Made by a program: the position numbers and the translations under genes. 64,000 nt of DNA from Sympetrum striolatum (lineage: Eukaryota; Arthropoda; Insecta; Odonata; Libellulidae). The notes beneath the pieces were generated by a model. It did not search any database and had not been told where the DNA came from. It was given only the letters and a program-made list of their open reading frames with translations. The stretch covers positions 87,090,254 to 87,154,253 of the forward strand of contig OX388343.1 in the NCBI GenBank assembly GCA_947579665.1. Reading direction: 5' to 3'. Shown here in pieces: positions 11,937 to 24,918 of the stretch (the stretch's first letter is position 1; the number at the start of each line of letters is the position of its first letter).

Positions 11937-14900
11937 TCAGGCGGGCCAAACTATGTCCTCAATCCATGGAACATATTCAAACACTTTTGAGTAGACAGAG
12001 GGTGAATTTGGAAATGCGCACACTTTTCCAAATGACGTCACTCCCCACACCTCATATAGGCAATCACGGTTTATAGCAAACTGCAGAGGACCGCCGGAAT
12101 CTCCCTGGAAAGAAAAATAAATCGAGTATTTTGAGTGAAATGGTTGTGATAGACCATAAATTGCTTGTCATAATGTTGAGATTCTTTTATTCCAGAGAAA
12201 GAAGATGGTAAAGGATACATAAAATCACCTAATAAAATTAAATCATCTTCGTCTTCCTTGACTCTACAGCCCGATGTGGGCCTTTGCCTATGTAATCACG
12301 TTTCCATTAATAAATATTTGAATAAATAGACATCCGACATAACCAATTATATGACGGACTCTCCTGGCTGGTCATTATGTGACGACTCTTGTTACTATGA
12401 TTAATATTGATTAGTAGATAGATTGTTATTGTGATTATGTTTTTCTTAGGATTACTTATTATCTTCTGATTATTAATTTGTCTTTTTGCAATTAATTAAT
12501 TTTTGTCATTCTGTAATTTATCTATATTGTTAATGTTTTCTGTTTTTTTCTCAGGATTTTTCACCCTCTTCTCTGTAGGCGTTTTCCTGCAACAAGGTTT
12601 TTTTTTCCTTTGTCGACATTGTTGCAAAGAATTTTTCCACACTATACTCTTTCATCTAATGTTTAAGTTACGAGGATGATATATCCACATGAGCATACAC
12701 TCGCAAATAAATGGTCAATCAATTTATCTATCATAATCGACCACAAAAGTCCATTGCTGAAGGTGGATTCCAAAAAGTTTCAACTTCTTTAGACATACCG
12801 AATTTCATATCTGAAACCACAAAAAAGTATAAACATTCATATTTTTGCAATAAGGAAAGACCACCAGGAGACGCGGATGCTTTCTTCAAAGGCAGAGTTA
12901 TTCGGCGATAGTTAGGTTAGATAAAATATCGTCCTAATCCGCATATAATGCATACATTGTCTTTAAATTTAGGATTAAAACTCTCTTCCAGTATGATATT
13001 ACTTTATTAAAATTTAATTTGATAATTTGAGCATATTAGTTTAGAATTCAGTGAAAAACGTCTTCTCCGAGTCTTTCAATTGGGCATTTTTTCGTATCCT
13101 GAAAAATGTAATTTTTTGGTAATAATATAATCGACTTTTGAAAAGAACGAAGGAAAGAAGAAAAAATTGCCTAGTATTGAAAAAGAAAGTTTACTTTCTC
13201 AACAAGTGCTTGCTAGTTCACCTCCTGTAATCATCGCTTATTGCGGCAATAGACTAGCTGTATAAGCACTCACTGACTCTGCAGAGGGCGTGGAGATTGT
13301 AAACAGTTTTTTAAGCCTCGTATATCACTTTCATATATACGTGTATGATTATAAATTAATCAAATAATGCTTACAATAGACATCTGTTTGAGGTCTCTTA
13401 AGCTATCGCATATTTTATCAAATTCAATTGCATTCTTTCATCTTGAATTTAAATTTTTTAGTTCTCTTTCATAAATTTGGATGCGTGTTATACGACAGTG
13501 AATTCAGTATATACAATTTTTTACACTTGTATGTGGATATCTTCATCATCCCAACGTTAGAATTATGAGTTTTAAATTATTATGTTCATATATTTACAGC
13601 TCTAGCTCTGTGGATGATCAGGAAATAGACAAGAGGGAAAATGCAACGAGGATGAAATATTACCTGACATGTATCTCTCGCTCCTTCAAGCACACCAGCA
13701 CAGAGCATAGTATCTACGATTCCTCTTCTCAGTAAATTTGTTGATCTTATCTCCACGTCATAAGCTTTTTGACACGCAGAGGGTTCAAAAATATCTAGCT
13801 TCACCTTTAGTAAGTTGGAACTCCCATCGTCAGCTATAAAAGAAAGAAAAAATTAACTGCTTGATAAAAATTGACTACTGAGTACATTTTTGAACCTTCC
13901 CCAAATATTGAATATCACGGTAGAATTAATAAAATAGAATATTTTCAGGATTTCAGACACAAATGTAGCTTTAATTTAAGCTTGAAACGCTGTCAAAAAC
14001 GTTTTTGTTTAGCCTTCAATTTATTTGGAAATTAAAGGAAGGGATTCGTGTTCATCTTCAAATCGAGACTATGAATGCAGCTAATGTTCAAAATACATCG
14101 CATTTACATTTTCGATAGAATTCGAATTCACTCTTGCTAATTTGCTCGAAGTCTTCAAAGTCCAAAGTTAGGATTATATTTTACTTACCATATCCAACTC
14201 TTCCCCATCCTGAAGCAATGGCCTTTGTTCCTGGAAATGTTCTATTGGTTGCCAGGCAAGCTGGATGAAGATTTACTAAGTTCAAGGGACGAGGATTTGG
14301 TGTCACAGCTGGTCCAATTTCTAAAAGGGCGATGTCGTGGTATTTGGCTGGGGGTTTGTACTCAGGATGACTTATTCTTCTCGTTATGGGATGAATCTGC
14401 CCGTTGTTTCCATCTGTGTCCGTTGTGTTTATTAAAGCGACTGTCCCTAAGAGAACCCACCTTGTAAGGCCACTGTAAAATGGACACAGACATATATATA
14501 TTTCGCTGCTCAAACAATTTATATGACATTACATATTGAACAATTTGAGGGCAATCAGTGTCATTCAAAAAACAGTATCTTATATGTATTCGCACTCTTC
14601 AAAACCAATATATTTTAATCTGAGCGTCCTTTCTTATCAATGGCTCTCATAGAACTACTAAAAAAGTCACAAAACATATCTAACCAGATTTTACTCGGTA
14701 TCTCTTTCCTACGCTGCCGCCATTGCCTTTTACTCCTATATCATAAATCCATTCAAGGCGTTAAAATTAGTAAGTCTCATTTTCTTTTTCTTCTTCTTCT
14801 TAATCAATCTTTTTCCACCCAAGTGGTGTAGAGGTTTTACAAAGAGTATGCCATTCAGTTCTATTAAGTGACATTGTCCTGTTTCTGGCCCATGTTGTTC

Positions 14901-17900
14901 CTCTGCTGACTACAATTGCCTGTACAGTATCATCCCACTTAAAATATCATCTCCATACCTAGTAGTTTGTTTTTATGTTTTTCGCTCGATGTCCATGACT
15001 CGCGACCATATGTGATTGGTGGAGCGTATACTGATTTGTATGCTGCCAGCTTAGTTCTCTTCGCTATCTATCTTTGACTTAAATACTTATGGCTGAAAAC
15101 TAAATAAATTTTGCTGACTACCTGAATGAGGGAAATAATCTCTGAATCCAGCTTGCCATCTTCACTCAGCAGTGCCCCTAAATATGCACTTGAAGGTTGT
15201 CACTTGCTCAATATGTGTATTATTGACAACTATATCGTGTTGACTCACATGTTTGCTAACTAACAGTTTTTGTTTTTGAGGGGTTGATTGTCATATTTTT
15301 AGTACACTTAACTTAATTCCATACATTTATGTTAAGCCTAAGTTCCTGTTTCAAACTGGCAACTAGAAGAACATCATCAGCGAAGGCAAAATTCGAAAAG
15401 AATACATTCTACATCCTCCCGTTTCCAAGCCTGAATTTTACTTCTTTGTTGGCATTATTTAATGACGGCCACCACCAATACAATTAACAGAAAATGAGAC
15501 AGGATATTGTCCAATCTCACACCTGCAGAAGTTATGAATTCACTTGATGTATAGATCCTACATATTTTTATTAAAGCTTTGAATTCCTTTTATAATTAAT
15601 ATAATTTAATTGATATAATTTAATTAACATAATAAGTAGTGTTCGTCACAAATTTTCCCACAGAACTTTATGTAATACTTTCTTTAAATTCGGAATGAAT
15701 AAATGTAGGTACTTCTTTTCCAACCTCCAAGCTCTTTTATGAAATTTGACAAAGAGTGAAGATACGGTCTTGCAAGTTTCTACAGCTCCTTAACCCTGAC
15801 TTTCACCCACACTGAATTTCTTCAATGCGCTCTTCAAAATGTCATTTTCAATGACTGCCGAGAGTTCTTGAAGTTTCCTGGTACACTCATTTGCTATTTA
15901 TTTTAACATAAAATTAAAGCATTCGATTTCTCTTCCTTCCTGCTAATCTTTACGCTCGTGTTTCATGCGGCATTTGAGTTTCTATAACTTTCCATTTAAG
16001 ATGGAAGATACAAACATGAGTGTTCTACCTTTCGGTTGGTTCATGTGCATGAAGATTAAAATTCAAAAATCTCTATTCAGAAGTCTCGTTCACTTCCTTG
16101 TAGTTTACCCCGCCCTTTAAATCATTCAACATCTTTTGTCTTTGAAGAAGTAAGATACCCTCATGGAAACTACATGTATTCGAAACCTCGCTAAAATATG
16201 GGTCCCATTATTCTACTTTACATTCATCTATTTCATTTAAAAGTTCTTCGACAGAGAAATTTAATCTCTTTGAACCTCTGGGAAGACAAATATATTCACA
16301 TTACTTAACTCTCTCATCCAATTCCTTCATCGTTTGAAATATGTCTGCTGATTTCTGGATGATCTGTCTTCACGTGTAGTATTCTTACAGCACAATTAAG
16401 GCGATAAAGCAATTCGAGCAATTTACTCGTTCTACATGCATCCATTGTGAAGCACTGAAGATATTGATAAAACGAAATGCAGCACTTTCATGACATTCTT
16501 TCTTTCTTTAATTGGCAGTCAAGTGTTCTCAAGCTATACTTCAGTCACACGATCAACCTGGCAAACTTCACTTTTATTCTCAAGAAAAAACGTACTTGAT
16601 CTGATGAGACCGAGAATCTCTTTCTTTGGCCGGTGCCTCCATGAAGTGGTGGCCGTAGATGATGGACCACAAAGTGTATGGATTTAGATGATGCCAACAC
16701 AGTTTCCTAAACGGATTGAGAAATTCTGGCTGGATAACTAAGTTGGCTAAAGAAGGAGATCCTGGATTTGATTCTTGGTCCCATCGAACCTTTTTTTCAA
16801 GTCCGTTTTTCCTTTGGGATTTTTCTGGGGTGCACGCCATTGTGTGCAAAGCTACCTTGACTCTTTTCCTCAACTTCTATTTCCGAAAATAACTTTTAAA
16901 CAAAGAAATATAGTGAAAGGTAATGGTTTATTTCATTAAAGTATAAATATTTAACGGTTGAATTAAAACTCACTCATTTTCACTTTAATAATGTGCAAAA
17001 TAAGATTCCGGAATATCTACTATATACTCACACTTCCCTCGATCTCAAGCAATGGGCTGCCGTGAGAACAAACTTTTCAGAGATGAGAGTTCCTCCGCAA
17101 TGCCATTTAATATTTGTCTCGTCACCGTAACCAACGGCACCCTGTTCGATTAATAGAAACATGATTAATAATTACTTTTAGGTAAACTTTTCCATACGTA
17201 TACGTTCATAGTTCGTACGCATTTCCATATCTGTACATCTTCAATCTACTTCAGAAATGGTTTGAAGTAGAGATATCAAATTCTTTACTACAGATATTTC
17301 ACAGTACGAATTAAAACAAATATATTTAATAGACTGGCAATTCAACTTAAGTACAATCCACTGCTTAGTGGTGGCGTTTATTAGTAATTAAAAAACGACA
17401 TACTTCAAAAATAATTTATCCTCTCCAATACCACGCCGAAAATGTTTGTAGCTTTACATGTGAGATCAATGAATGCAGCGGAAGTTTCATAATCATGATT
17501 AAATCAAATCTAATGGCGTTGCTGTTGAGAGGACATGAAATGAGAGGAAATAAATTAATGAGATTCTAAGCGGAGAGAGAGATCAGAAACGGGCATCTAA
17601 GGAGAAAGTGGAAGGTAAAATTTGAGATATGAGCATACAAGGATGAGCACCTTGTTTACTTCTAAGCAGGAAGCTAGGCTGCGATTGTATTCAGGGAAAC
17701 TACATCGATAATGAACGTAAGATAAGAGAAATAGGACGAGTCGTTTTAAAAATCCATTCTTTCCGCGAACGACACGCGACAATAACCGAGTAAAGAAGTG
17801 GTTTAGATTCAACTGGTGTTTACACCCCCTACCACACACCGAAAGGCGGCTCGCAGGGTATTAATGTAGATGTAGGTGTCTACAACGATCTATACGTATG

Positions 17901-20900
17901 TATATATTATATTTAAAAAGTTCCCGAGCTTATTTTTTCCCGCGAAAACGCCGAGCTGGAGAAATGGAAAATTCTGGAGGGAGATAGCGCCACATACTGT
18001 GGGTACAGCTACCTACCAATACCTTCCTACCTATCTACCACTATAATTTTGCATTTTTCGATGGAAAAAATATGTTCGGAAACTTTTTGAACGTAGTATA
18101 TTGGGATAACTCCCCTGTTGGGGTAACAAGCTCCCCTTAATTGTGAATTTTGTTTAAGTTCTTGGTAACTATGATTCATAATGTAGTTAATTTTTTATAT
18201 ATTTGATTAGACTTTATCTAAATGCATCCTCTTTAAAGAATTATCTTAAAAGTTTCCGACCCAGCAAAGATTTTTATTTGATCGTCAGACAATATCTGCG
18301 CGTCCAAATTGGCTGCAACTTTGGTGATTGCCTTTCAAAAGATGCGCAAACCGATTTCAAGCAACAAAACGCGTCAAAACGTTTCTCACTACCCATAAAT
18401 GTATGAAGCATGTAACAAACTCACCATGTGCGGGAACTCTCCTGGAAGTGCTGGCTCGCCACCTGCTACAGCGAGCCAAGCGGGACATAGGTTTCCGTAC
18501 TCTGAGCACCCTAAAATCAATTGATGCATTGCTTTATTTGCAGTATTTCAATTTTAATTAATAATCTACTCTTGCATATAACAACAGGCAATGCGATGTT
18601 TATTCTGGGCAATCTTCCAGTATAGTTTTAGCAAAATTTTGATTTCTAAGTTAGTGAATCCTTATTTTTCTCCCGTTAGATGTTTTTGGAAATATCAAAG
18701 AAATGCAAGAGTATTCACCTAAAAGTAAGCTTATCAATACGTCTTATTTAACGGAATGGAGGTAATACCAACCAGGGATTTTTATTCAGCAATCGATGGA
18801 AATTTACTTTTTAATTGAATGCTTTTCTTCGCAAAAACTTCGTACACCCAGCTGAAGGAAAGCGAAACACTTGATTATTAACTCGGTAGAGATAATGACT
18901 AAAGGTATATTTATGATGCTCTAGCTCAACTTCTTGTTGATTCTCAATTACTAAATTGATAAAAACCATTCTAATTTCAATATATTGGACTTAAGATAAC
19001 CACGTTGATCGCACGAACGTAGATAAGGAATATGAAAGCGTAGAATTTCATAGCCAAAATTAGAATTCCTAATTCATCTCTCCTTCCCTTGGTAATCCTC
19101 GGTTTTAAGAACTGCTGTTTCTGGTTTAATTTTGTTAAAGAAATGTATCTTACAAGATGTAGAAGCAAATTTTAAATGTTTCGGACTCCATTCGAAAGTG
19201 CAAGGCACTATATAGAATGACATTTTTTCAACATTCCTAACTACCGAGACCATTATCACGAATGAAATGACATATCATTGAAGCAAATGGATTCAATGGA
19301 CTCATAACTCATATTTTTTCTGTGCCACACCACACATAATAAGTTATAAATATACAATTATGAAATAATATACGATATGTTGGAATTCATTTTTGATGAC
19401 TTGAAATAAATTCCACGGAGAAAGGCGTAGTTTTGTGGAATTCCATCACAAGAAAATAAATTATGCGTGTACTTTTTCCACAATTTATTTTTAACGACTG
19501 GTTTCAACGATACATCGTCATCTTCAGGTTAAGACCCTGATTCAGTCCTGAAGATGACGATGTATTGTTGAAACCGGTCGTTTAAAATAAACTGTGGAAA
19601 TAGTACTCGCTTCACTTTTTTTCTTTTGCTGAATTGATTTTTTTCGCTTAGTTATTATCAGTCATCCCGAAGAGCAATACTTCGCATGTTATTTTGTTAC
19701 CCTAAAAATATTTCGAATACTGTTACGATACTCGTATATATCGCGGCATTTCAATTATGGCATATAATTGCATTTTATGAAGGAGAATTAATGTGCTAAA
19801 TCCAATGTAAAGCGACAGTAAAATCGTGCTACTGTATGATTGTCAAAATTATCACCTAGAATTTTGTTTAAGTAAATTTATTAGAACCGCTGTCACAAGA
19901 GGAAAATAATAATAATTAAAAAAAACACTAATAAGTATGTATACTCTGTCCAAAGGTATAATTGTATACATTCCTATTTAATGTAGAAAATGACTATCTA
20001 TCAACGTAAGAACAAAGAAGTTACATATAGAATATAGGGAGAGATGAATCTAGCACACAAAGAGAATAACACACCCATTCATAAATGTAGAGCTAGAACA
20101 GGTTCATAGTATGCTCGAACCGGTCTTATAGGATGTTTCTCCGATTTCGTACAGGAAAAGTTATTTTTTTTAATCATTATTTCCGCGAATGATTTTCGAT
20201 CATAACAGACTAAAAGGTAATTTAAACAATTTTTGTCAGCCCCCCTCTTTCTTACCTCGAAAGGCGGCTTGCAGGATGTTCATGTAGATTTACACACCTA
20301 TAAAGTTCGTCACTCCCTACTACGCTGCATAGAAATTAGGGTGGACCGAAAAAACGTTTTTTTCCAGGTCAAATTTGCCCAAATTTTTAAACTTTAGGGC
20401 TCGGCCAGCAGTGCTTAATATTATAAGATATCGCAAAAATTTTGCATGCGAGATCCTCATATCAGTACACAACTTTCACGCATAGAGCAAATTTGATCTG
20501 AAAAAAAAATCGTTTTCTTCGGCCTGCCCCAACCTCTTCGCTGAATGACCTTCAACGTCGTGATGCATCGAAGTGCATGCTTGCCATGGATAAGTTTCTA
20601 ATTTAGGATCCACTGTTTGAGCCATGAATTCGTGGTAAGTCTCCATCAGGGACAAACGAAAAGATAAACTTTTACAAACCACAAGGAATTTGATTTTGAT
20701 CCGGCCATGTGGTCGACTCATGGAGTCATGATCAGGTAAAGAAGGCAAAATTACCAAGTAAGATATTTTCATCGACACCCTTAATCACCCCTACCCCCTC
20801 TTCTTGTTTTTCCCATATTATACGTATGCATATTACTATGTAATTTTGGCTTCTTTATCGTATCAAAATAAAATTCCTTGTGGTTTGTAAAATTTCATCT

Positions 20901-23167
20901 TTTCATTAGTTTCTTATTTATTTAGAATTAATTATTTCCAAATTCGTCATAAGGTATGAATTTGGGTTGAGCGTTTCATGGTAATATTTAAAGTCGGATC
21001 TCGTCCTGAACTTTAATTGTTAGATTTTACATACGTAAATAAATATGATGGAAATATTTATAACGTCCTACCTGACTAAATAATATTGGTTTATTAGGTT
21101 CGTGAGCTAAAAGAGATCCGAAATTCATTACGAGAAGACAATGATTATAATGATATGTCGATACTTTGACGATAGCTTACGTATGTTAGCACATATGCTG
21201 AAGAGGAACCATGTTGGAGATTTCTGGATAGCCATGTGGGCAGCGCGTTCTGCTTTTATGAAAGCGTTCCCAGGTTCGATTCCCGGTGATAGCCCATGTG
21301 TGGCATGGCCTAAGCTGTCGAAGCACTTTAACAATTCTACTAGTAGGAACCATGTTAAGTAGGCTTTATTTTCCTCTGACTTTCTGAATCTAAAGAATCA
21401 AATGAGAAAACTTACAGAAACCGATCTATTTCCACGAACAAACAATAATTTAGAGCAGTACTCTGAAGAACTGGTCAGATGTATAGAAAATCACAGACAG
21501 CTTAAGGGAAAGGAGATCAAGGTTAATCTAAAGTCCCCAAAAATTAACATCCTTTTCACTCTTTCGAGGAGGAAGTTAAAACATGTTCGGAAGTTAGAAC
21601 TACTCAGGGAAATCTTACCGATAGATTCCAGTTTTAAATTAACTGCTTCTGAGGACATCTCAATTGCAATCGTAAAATATTCAATCTGTTAATTGATCCC
21701 ATACTTTGCCTAAACAATAGAGTTATAGAGAAGAGACGAAACTTTGATTTTACCTTGGAAATGAAATATTTTAATTCATCATGTGGAAAATGTTGATCTC
21801 ATGATCTATTTGATAATCTCATGATCTTGTTGATCTATAATCATCGGCTTCAAATGTGTTTTCATGAAGTAGTAATTGAATCCACAATCGGTACTTCGCT
21901 ATTTTCTCGAAGTCCACGAAAGTAAATATTTGTGCAGCAGAAATAATAACGTTTCAAATCACTTTTGAAGAGGCTCTAGGGTTGATTTGAAAATGCTTGA
22001 CATTTCACCTGGGATCGATGTTTAAAACAAGCTAAGCTGTTATTAATCACAAGATGTAAATAATACCGAAACGTAGAAATTTATTACAGAAAATGAAAGG
22101 TTCATATTATTTTAAAGAATAGCCTGAATTTAAATCGACTGAATGAAAACCAGGTTAGTGTCATCTTTAATTGAATTTCCACCATTTTAAAACCTTATAA
22201 ATTTTCCAACCACTAATTTCCTCATAATTTTCTTTTTAGTCCTGAAATACTTTGAGGATAAAAGGGGAAAACCCTGAGAGAATAAGGATGCACTCACTCC
22301 TATGTTTATGAAATACTATTGATTTGGTAACGATATCTTGCGAATTTTCGAAGAGAAATCTATGAATAGACTGAATGAATGAACATTAATCCCAAGCTTT
22401 AAGTCGGCTCGCGGGGTAAAGCAAATAAGATAAAAAATATTACGTAATTGATGAGATTTAAATATTTCTTAAAAATTAAATAGAAAAAAAAGAAAGAACT
22501 TTTCCACAGGAAACTACTTCCTATTTTAACAACTTTATTATTTTGTCTTTCATCATCATGGAATACCGCAAAATCACTCGCAAATCCGTTGATTTTATTT
22601 ATGAAAAGCTGGTCACGAGATCTGATTACACCTGATCTTAAACCATTGTTGAAAATAAAGACTCCTAATTATAAAACTTATTTGCTGAAAAGTTCCGATA
22701 ATAACCGACCTGGAAGGCGGTTATGATATTAAGTACTGTATATTAATATTCCATTGCTTTGCTTAATTTTACCGCTTTTTTGATAAAATATTGACTCACA
22801 TTTTTGTGCCGTCTCTCCAGGAACCCTCGACGTTACAGGACGAAGATCCGCTGCAATGCAGCAGACAATCGGGTCTCTACCTTGAAACCCGCAATGTACT
22901 GGTCTTATCCCTCTTCTGATATCCTCCTGAGCACTCTTGCAATTGCTTATCAATTGACAAATGCCATTTCTACCCTTCGGTCCGTTGCATCTGTCTCCTG
23001 CAACACATTATAACAACGACTTACGTTAAAGTCTCCGAAAGCAAGTGACTTCATGTTGAGTGCGGAACGATACGGTGTTTGGTGAAGTACCCACCAAGCT
23101 GAGCCACGCATAACGAGATGACTTGAAGATGAGAGGCGACGAAGAGAAAGTATGCATTTCGGCGCAT
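11937..23167 (-). CDS. Clip-domain serine protease, snake/CLIPC-like (copy B)
   Basis: Tandem paralogue of the neighbouring protease, same strand, about 1.5 kb apart. Seven exons: 23167-23095, 22997-22800, 18510-18425, 17141-17032, 14472-14189, 13833-13664, 12104-11937. Exons 2-7 have exactly the same lengths as in copy A, and the total is 362 codons plus TGA. It has a signal peptide (about 1-23), a clip domain with the same six-cysteine spacing, His149 (TAAHC), Asp202 (HDIALL), Ser310 (GDSGGP) and Asp304 in the S1 pocket, so it should be catalytically competent with trypsin-like specificity. The activation region reads WLAVAGG (102-108), quite different from copy A, so a different activator is plausible. 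PSVY again replaces PGVY near the C-terminus. The large introns contain LINE, SINE, MITE and Penelope-type debris. Function within an immune or developmental cascade is inference from the family. Confidence 0.9.
14810..15560 (-). mobile_element. LINE reverse transcriptase fragment
   Basis: On the minus strand the catalytic FADDVLLVA motif is readable at about 15,370. Further downstream come AKRTKLAAYKSVYAPP, then a YGRESWTSSEK block and RTTWARNRTMSLNRTEW, the usual order at the C-terminal end of a LINE polyprotein. Stops and frameshifts interrupt it. Located in intron 4 of protease copy B. Confidence 0.7.
16715..16800 (+). repeat. Possible degraded tRNA-derived SINE
   Basis: A degenerate B-box-like segment (GGATTTGATTCTTGG, about 16,752-16,766) lies about 35 bp after a weak A-box-like stretch and before a T-rich run. 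Weak evidence only. Confidence 0.25.
17830..17880 (+). repeat. Interspersed repeat tail, copy 1
   Basis: Contains a block CGAAAGGCGGCTCGCAGG followed by a TAATGTAGATGTAGG-like tail. The same block recurs, diverged, at 20,257-20,300. It resembles the 3' end of a retroposon, but no coding part is attached. Confidence 0.5.
17913..18093. mobile_element. Mariner-type MITE, about 180 bp
   Basis: Imperfect inverted ends: AAAAAGTTCCCGAGCTTATT at the left matches the reverse complement of the right end, which carries TATGTTCGGAAACTTTTT. The interior is non-coding and has a TACC-rich tract. Lies in intron 3 of protease copy B. Confidence 0.65.
19471..19604. repeat. Inverted Penelope-type terminal repeats with hammerhead-like motifs
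   Basis: Two 58-bp arms (19471-19528 and 19547-19604) form an imperfect palindrome around an 18-bp centre. Each arm holds CTGAAGA, a short stem, then GAAACCGGTC or a one-base variant of it; the plus-strand copy runs 19548-19578. This arrangement is characteristic of Penelope-like element ends. No coding sequence is attached. In intron 2 of protease copy B. Confidence 0.65.
20257..20300 (+). repeat. Interspersed repeat tail, copy 2
   Basis: Diverged second copy of the block seen at 17,830-17,880: CGAAAGGCGGCTTGCAGG followed by an ATGTAGAT stretch. Confidence 0.45.
20655..20905. repeat. Inverted repeat, about 47-bp arms
   Basis: The arm at about 20,655-20,703 contains TTTTACAAACCACAAGGAAT. 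It is the near-exact reverse complement of the arm at about 20,860-20,905, about 150 bp away. The region to its left (from 20,340) has the AT-rich, non-coding look of a MITE, but I cannot place the outer ends or a target duplication. Confidence 0.5.
21225..21310 (+). repeat. tRNA-derived SINE head
   Basis: An exact Pol III B-box (GGTTCGATTCC, about 21,273-21,283) lies at tRNA-like spacing after a TGGGCAGCGCG A-box-like stretch (about 21,237). The preceding bases do not fold into a complete cloverleaf with an acceptor stem, so this looks like a SINE head rather than a functional tRNA gene. Confidence 0.6.
21402..21692 (+). other. Unrecognised 96-codon open frame
   Basis: A Lys/Leu/Glu-rich, charged, soluble-looking frame with no motif I recognise. 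It lies inside intron 2 of protease copy B, just after a SINE head, and more likely belongs to mobile-element debris or chance than to a gene. Confidence 0.2.
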
Positions 23168-24456
23168 GTTGTTTTTTCAAAGAAGATGTTTTCTCTAAGA
23201 CGATCTATTTTGAATGAGGTCTATTTAGCGTGACAGCTATTTACTCGATGCTTTTCTAGGTCATGTGACTCCTTCACCTCAAAGAAAGATAGAGACAATT
23301 AAAATTTCCCATGAAGTCTTTTCTTAGGAATTTCTTTTCTTGGAACCAGTAACAAGAAACTAGTCTCCTCTGACGCATCTTCAATGTATGGCCAGTGAAA
23401 AGTAAAGGAGATGACGTAATGTGACGTAAACAATGGGGAAATCCCATGTTATAACAGACTGTTCGAAGCATCATGGGAACAAATTCTCATTGCATAAATC
23501 CCAAAGGAATTAAATAGGGGTCATTATTTACTTTTCTCATTAAACTATTTATTCCAAATTGGTGCAAACCTGTAACAATTGAGTCATTGTTTTGCATGCA
23601 ATAAATTCTGATACCCTCAGCACTAACAAATTTCGGTGGAATGAAAGAATGTTCGAGAACTCCGTTTGCAATGCTCCATAAATGTAAATAATTATTTTAC
23701 CGATAATATAGGAAAATACAATATAGTATAAGAAATGGATTAACTTTGTATCACCGGTTCAATTTACAAAAATCATCCAAGAATACGATTCGTAAGATTG
23801 ATAGTTATTGGAAATTATCATATAATACGAGCTAGTACAAATTAGGCAATTCATAGTCACCTCAAAACCAGATCATTATCTCCCGCTTAGCGAAACCACC
23901 TAGCAGTTAACTACTTCCGGATGAAACGTGTCTTATCTATGTCAGACCTATTAACGTTACTCTAGCCATTTCTGTCAACTGGGATTTCCTCAGCGTATTA
24001 TAATTTGCATGACAATAAAATCTTATCCTCAATGCAACATTTTTTCGAGATTACATTTATAATAGATTTTATATAATTATATTGAAGCTAGCAAAATAGA
24101 TGGAAATTTTCTTTTATCACGAGGATTTATACTTCAAACAAACACAATATTTATAAATGTGTGGTTTTTCTGGATCTACAATTTTACTGCATATCACTTT
24201 ACCGATTCAGTTCTCTTATGCAATCCCCCATCATGCTCTCACTGTCCTTGGCATCGACGTTCTGAGGACATAATATCCTGGTGGAAGTGTTCGCCGTGCT
24301 TCGCTGAGTATTTCCCCGCTATAGAGTTTAGTTTTGTACCCCGCGATCCGCCAGGCTGGGAGCATAGTATCACAAACATCCCCACCCAATCTACCCCATA
24401 AGCTTCTCTAATAGACTGTGGAAAGAACGACAATAAATATAACTATCCATTTTTGC

Positions 24457-24918
24457 TTAATGGTAGTTAACTGGGGAGATACTTTACCTTTACTTTTTTC
24501 AGGTAGAAATTTGGATGGTCGCCGTAGAAATTTGGAGGGATTTCTAGCAAAAATCTAGAAATCTAGAAATCCTTTCCCCCCAACCCAACCCATTTCCAGG
24601 GCAACGTTGCCGTGCGTCAACGGGTCATTTCTAGCAAAATCACGAAAAATCTTTATTTTCATCTTACAACGTCGATCGAAAGACGCTTGTATATCTCTTT
24701 GGACTAGTGAGACGACGAAGATAATAAATTATTGCTCATTTGAATGTTTTATAACTTTTTAAATCGTATTCCACAGGTCAGTTTTTATGGCCCCCCTGCT
24801 GTGGCAGCCAGGCGCTCCCGAGCTGCGAAATCGAGCTAAGGGTCCGGATTAGGACGGCGACCCTCCAAATTTCTACCTGAAAAAAGTAACGGTGAAACCC
24901 CCAGATAACTACCATTAA
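24457..24918. mobile_element. MITE with TTAA target duplication
   Basis: A 454-bp element (24461-24914) is bounded by TTAA at 24457-24460 and 24915-24918. It has inverted ends of about 65 bp, starting TGGTAGTTA at both termini and sharing TTACTTTTTTCAGGTAGAAA further in. TTAA duplications are typical of piggyBac and Kolobok superfamilies. No transposase frame inside. Confidence 0.75.

Noticed and set aside
12711..12911. 66-codon plus-strand frame
   Set aside because: No recognisable domain, in repeat-rich sequence between the two protease genes; likely chance.
21225..21310. Possible tRNA gene
   Set aside because: The B-box is perfect but no complete cloverleaf with acceptor stem can be drawn; better explained as a SINE head.
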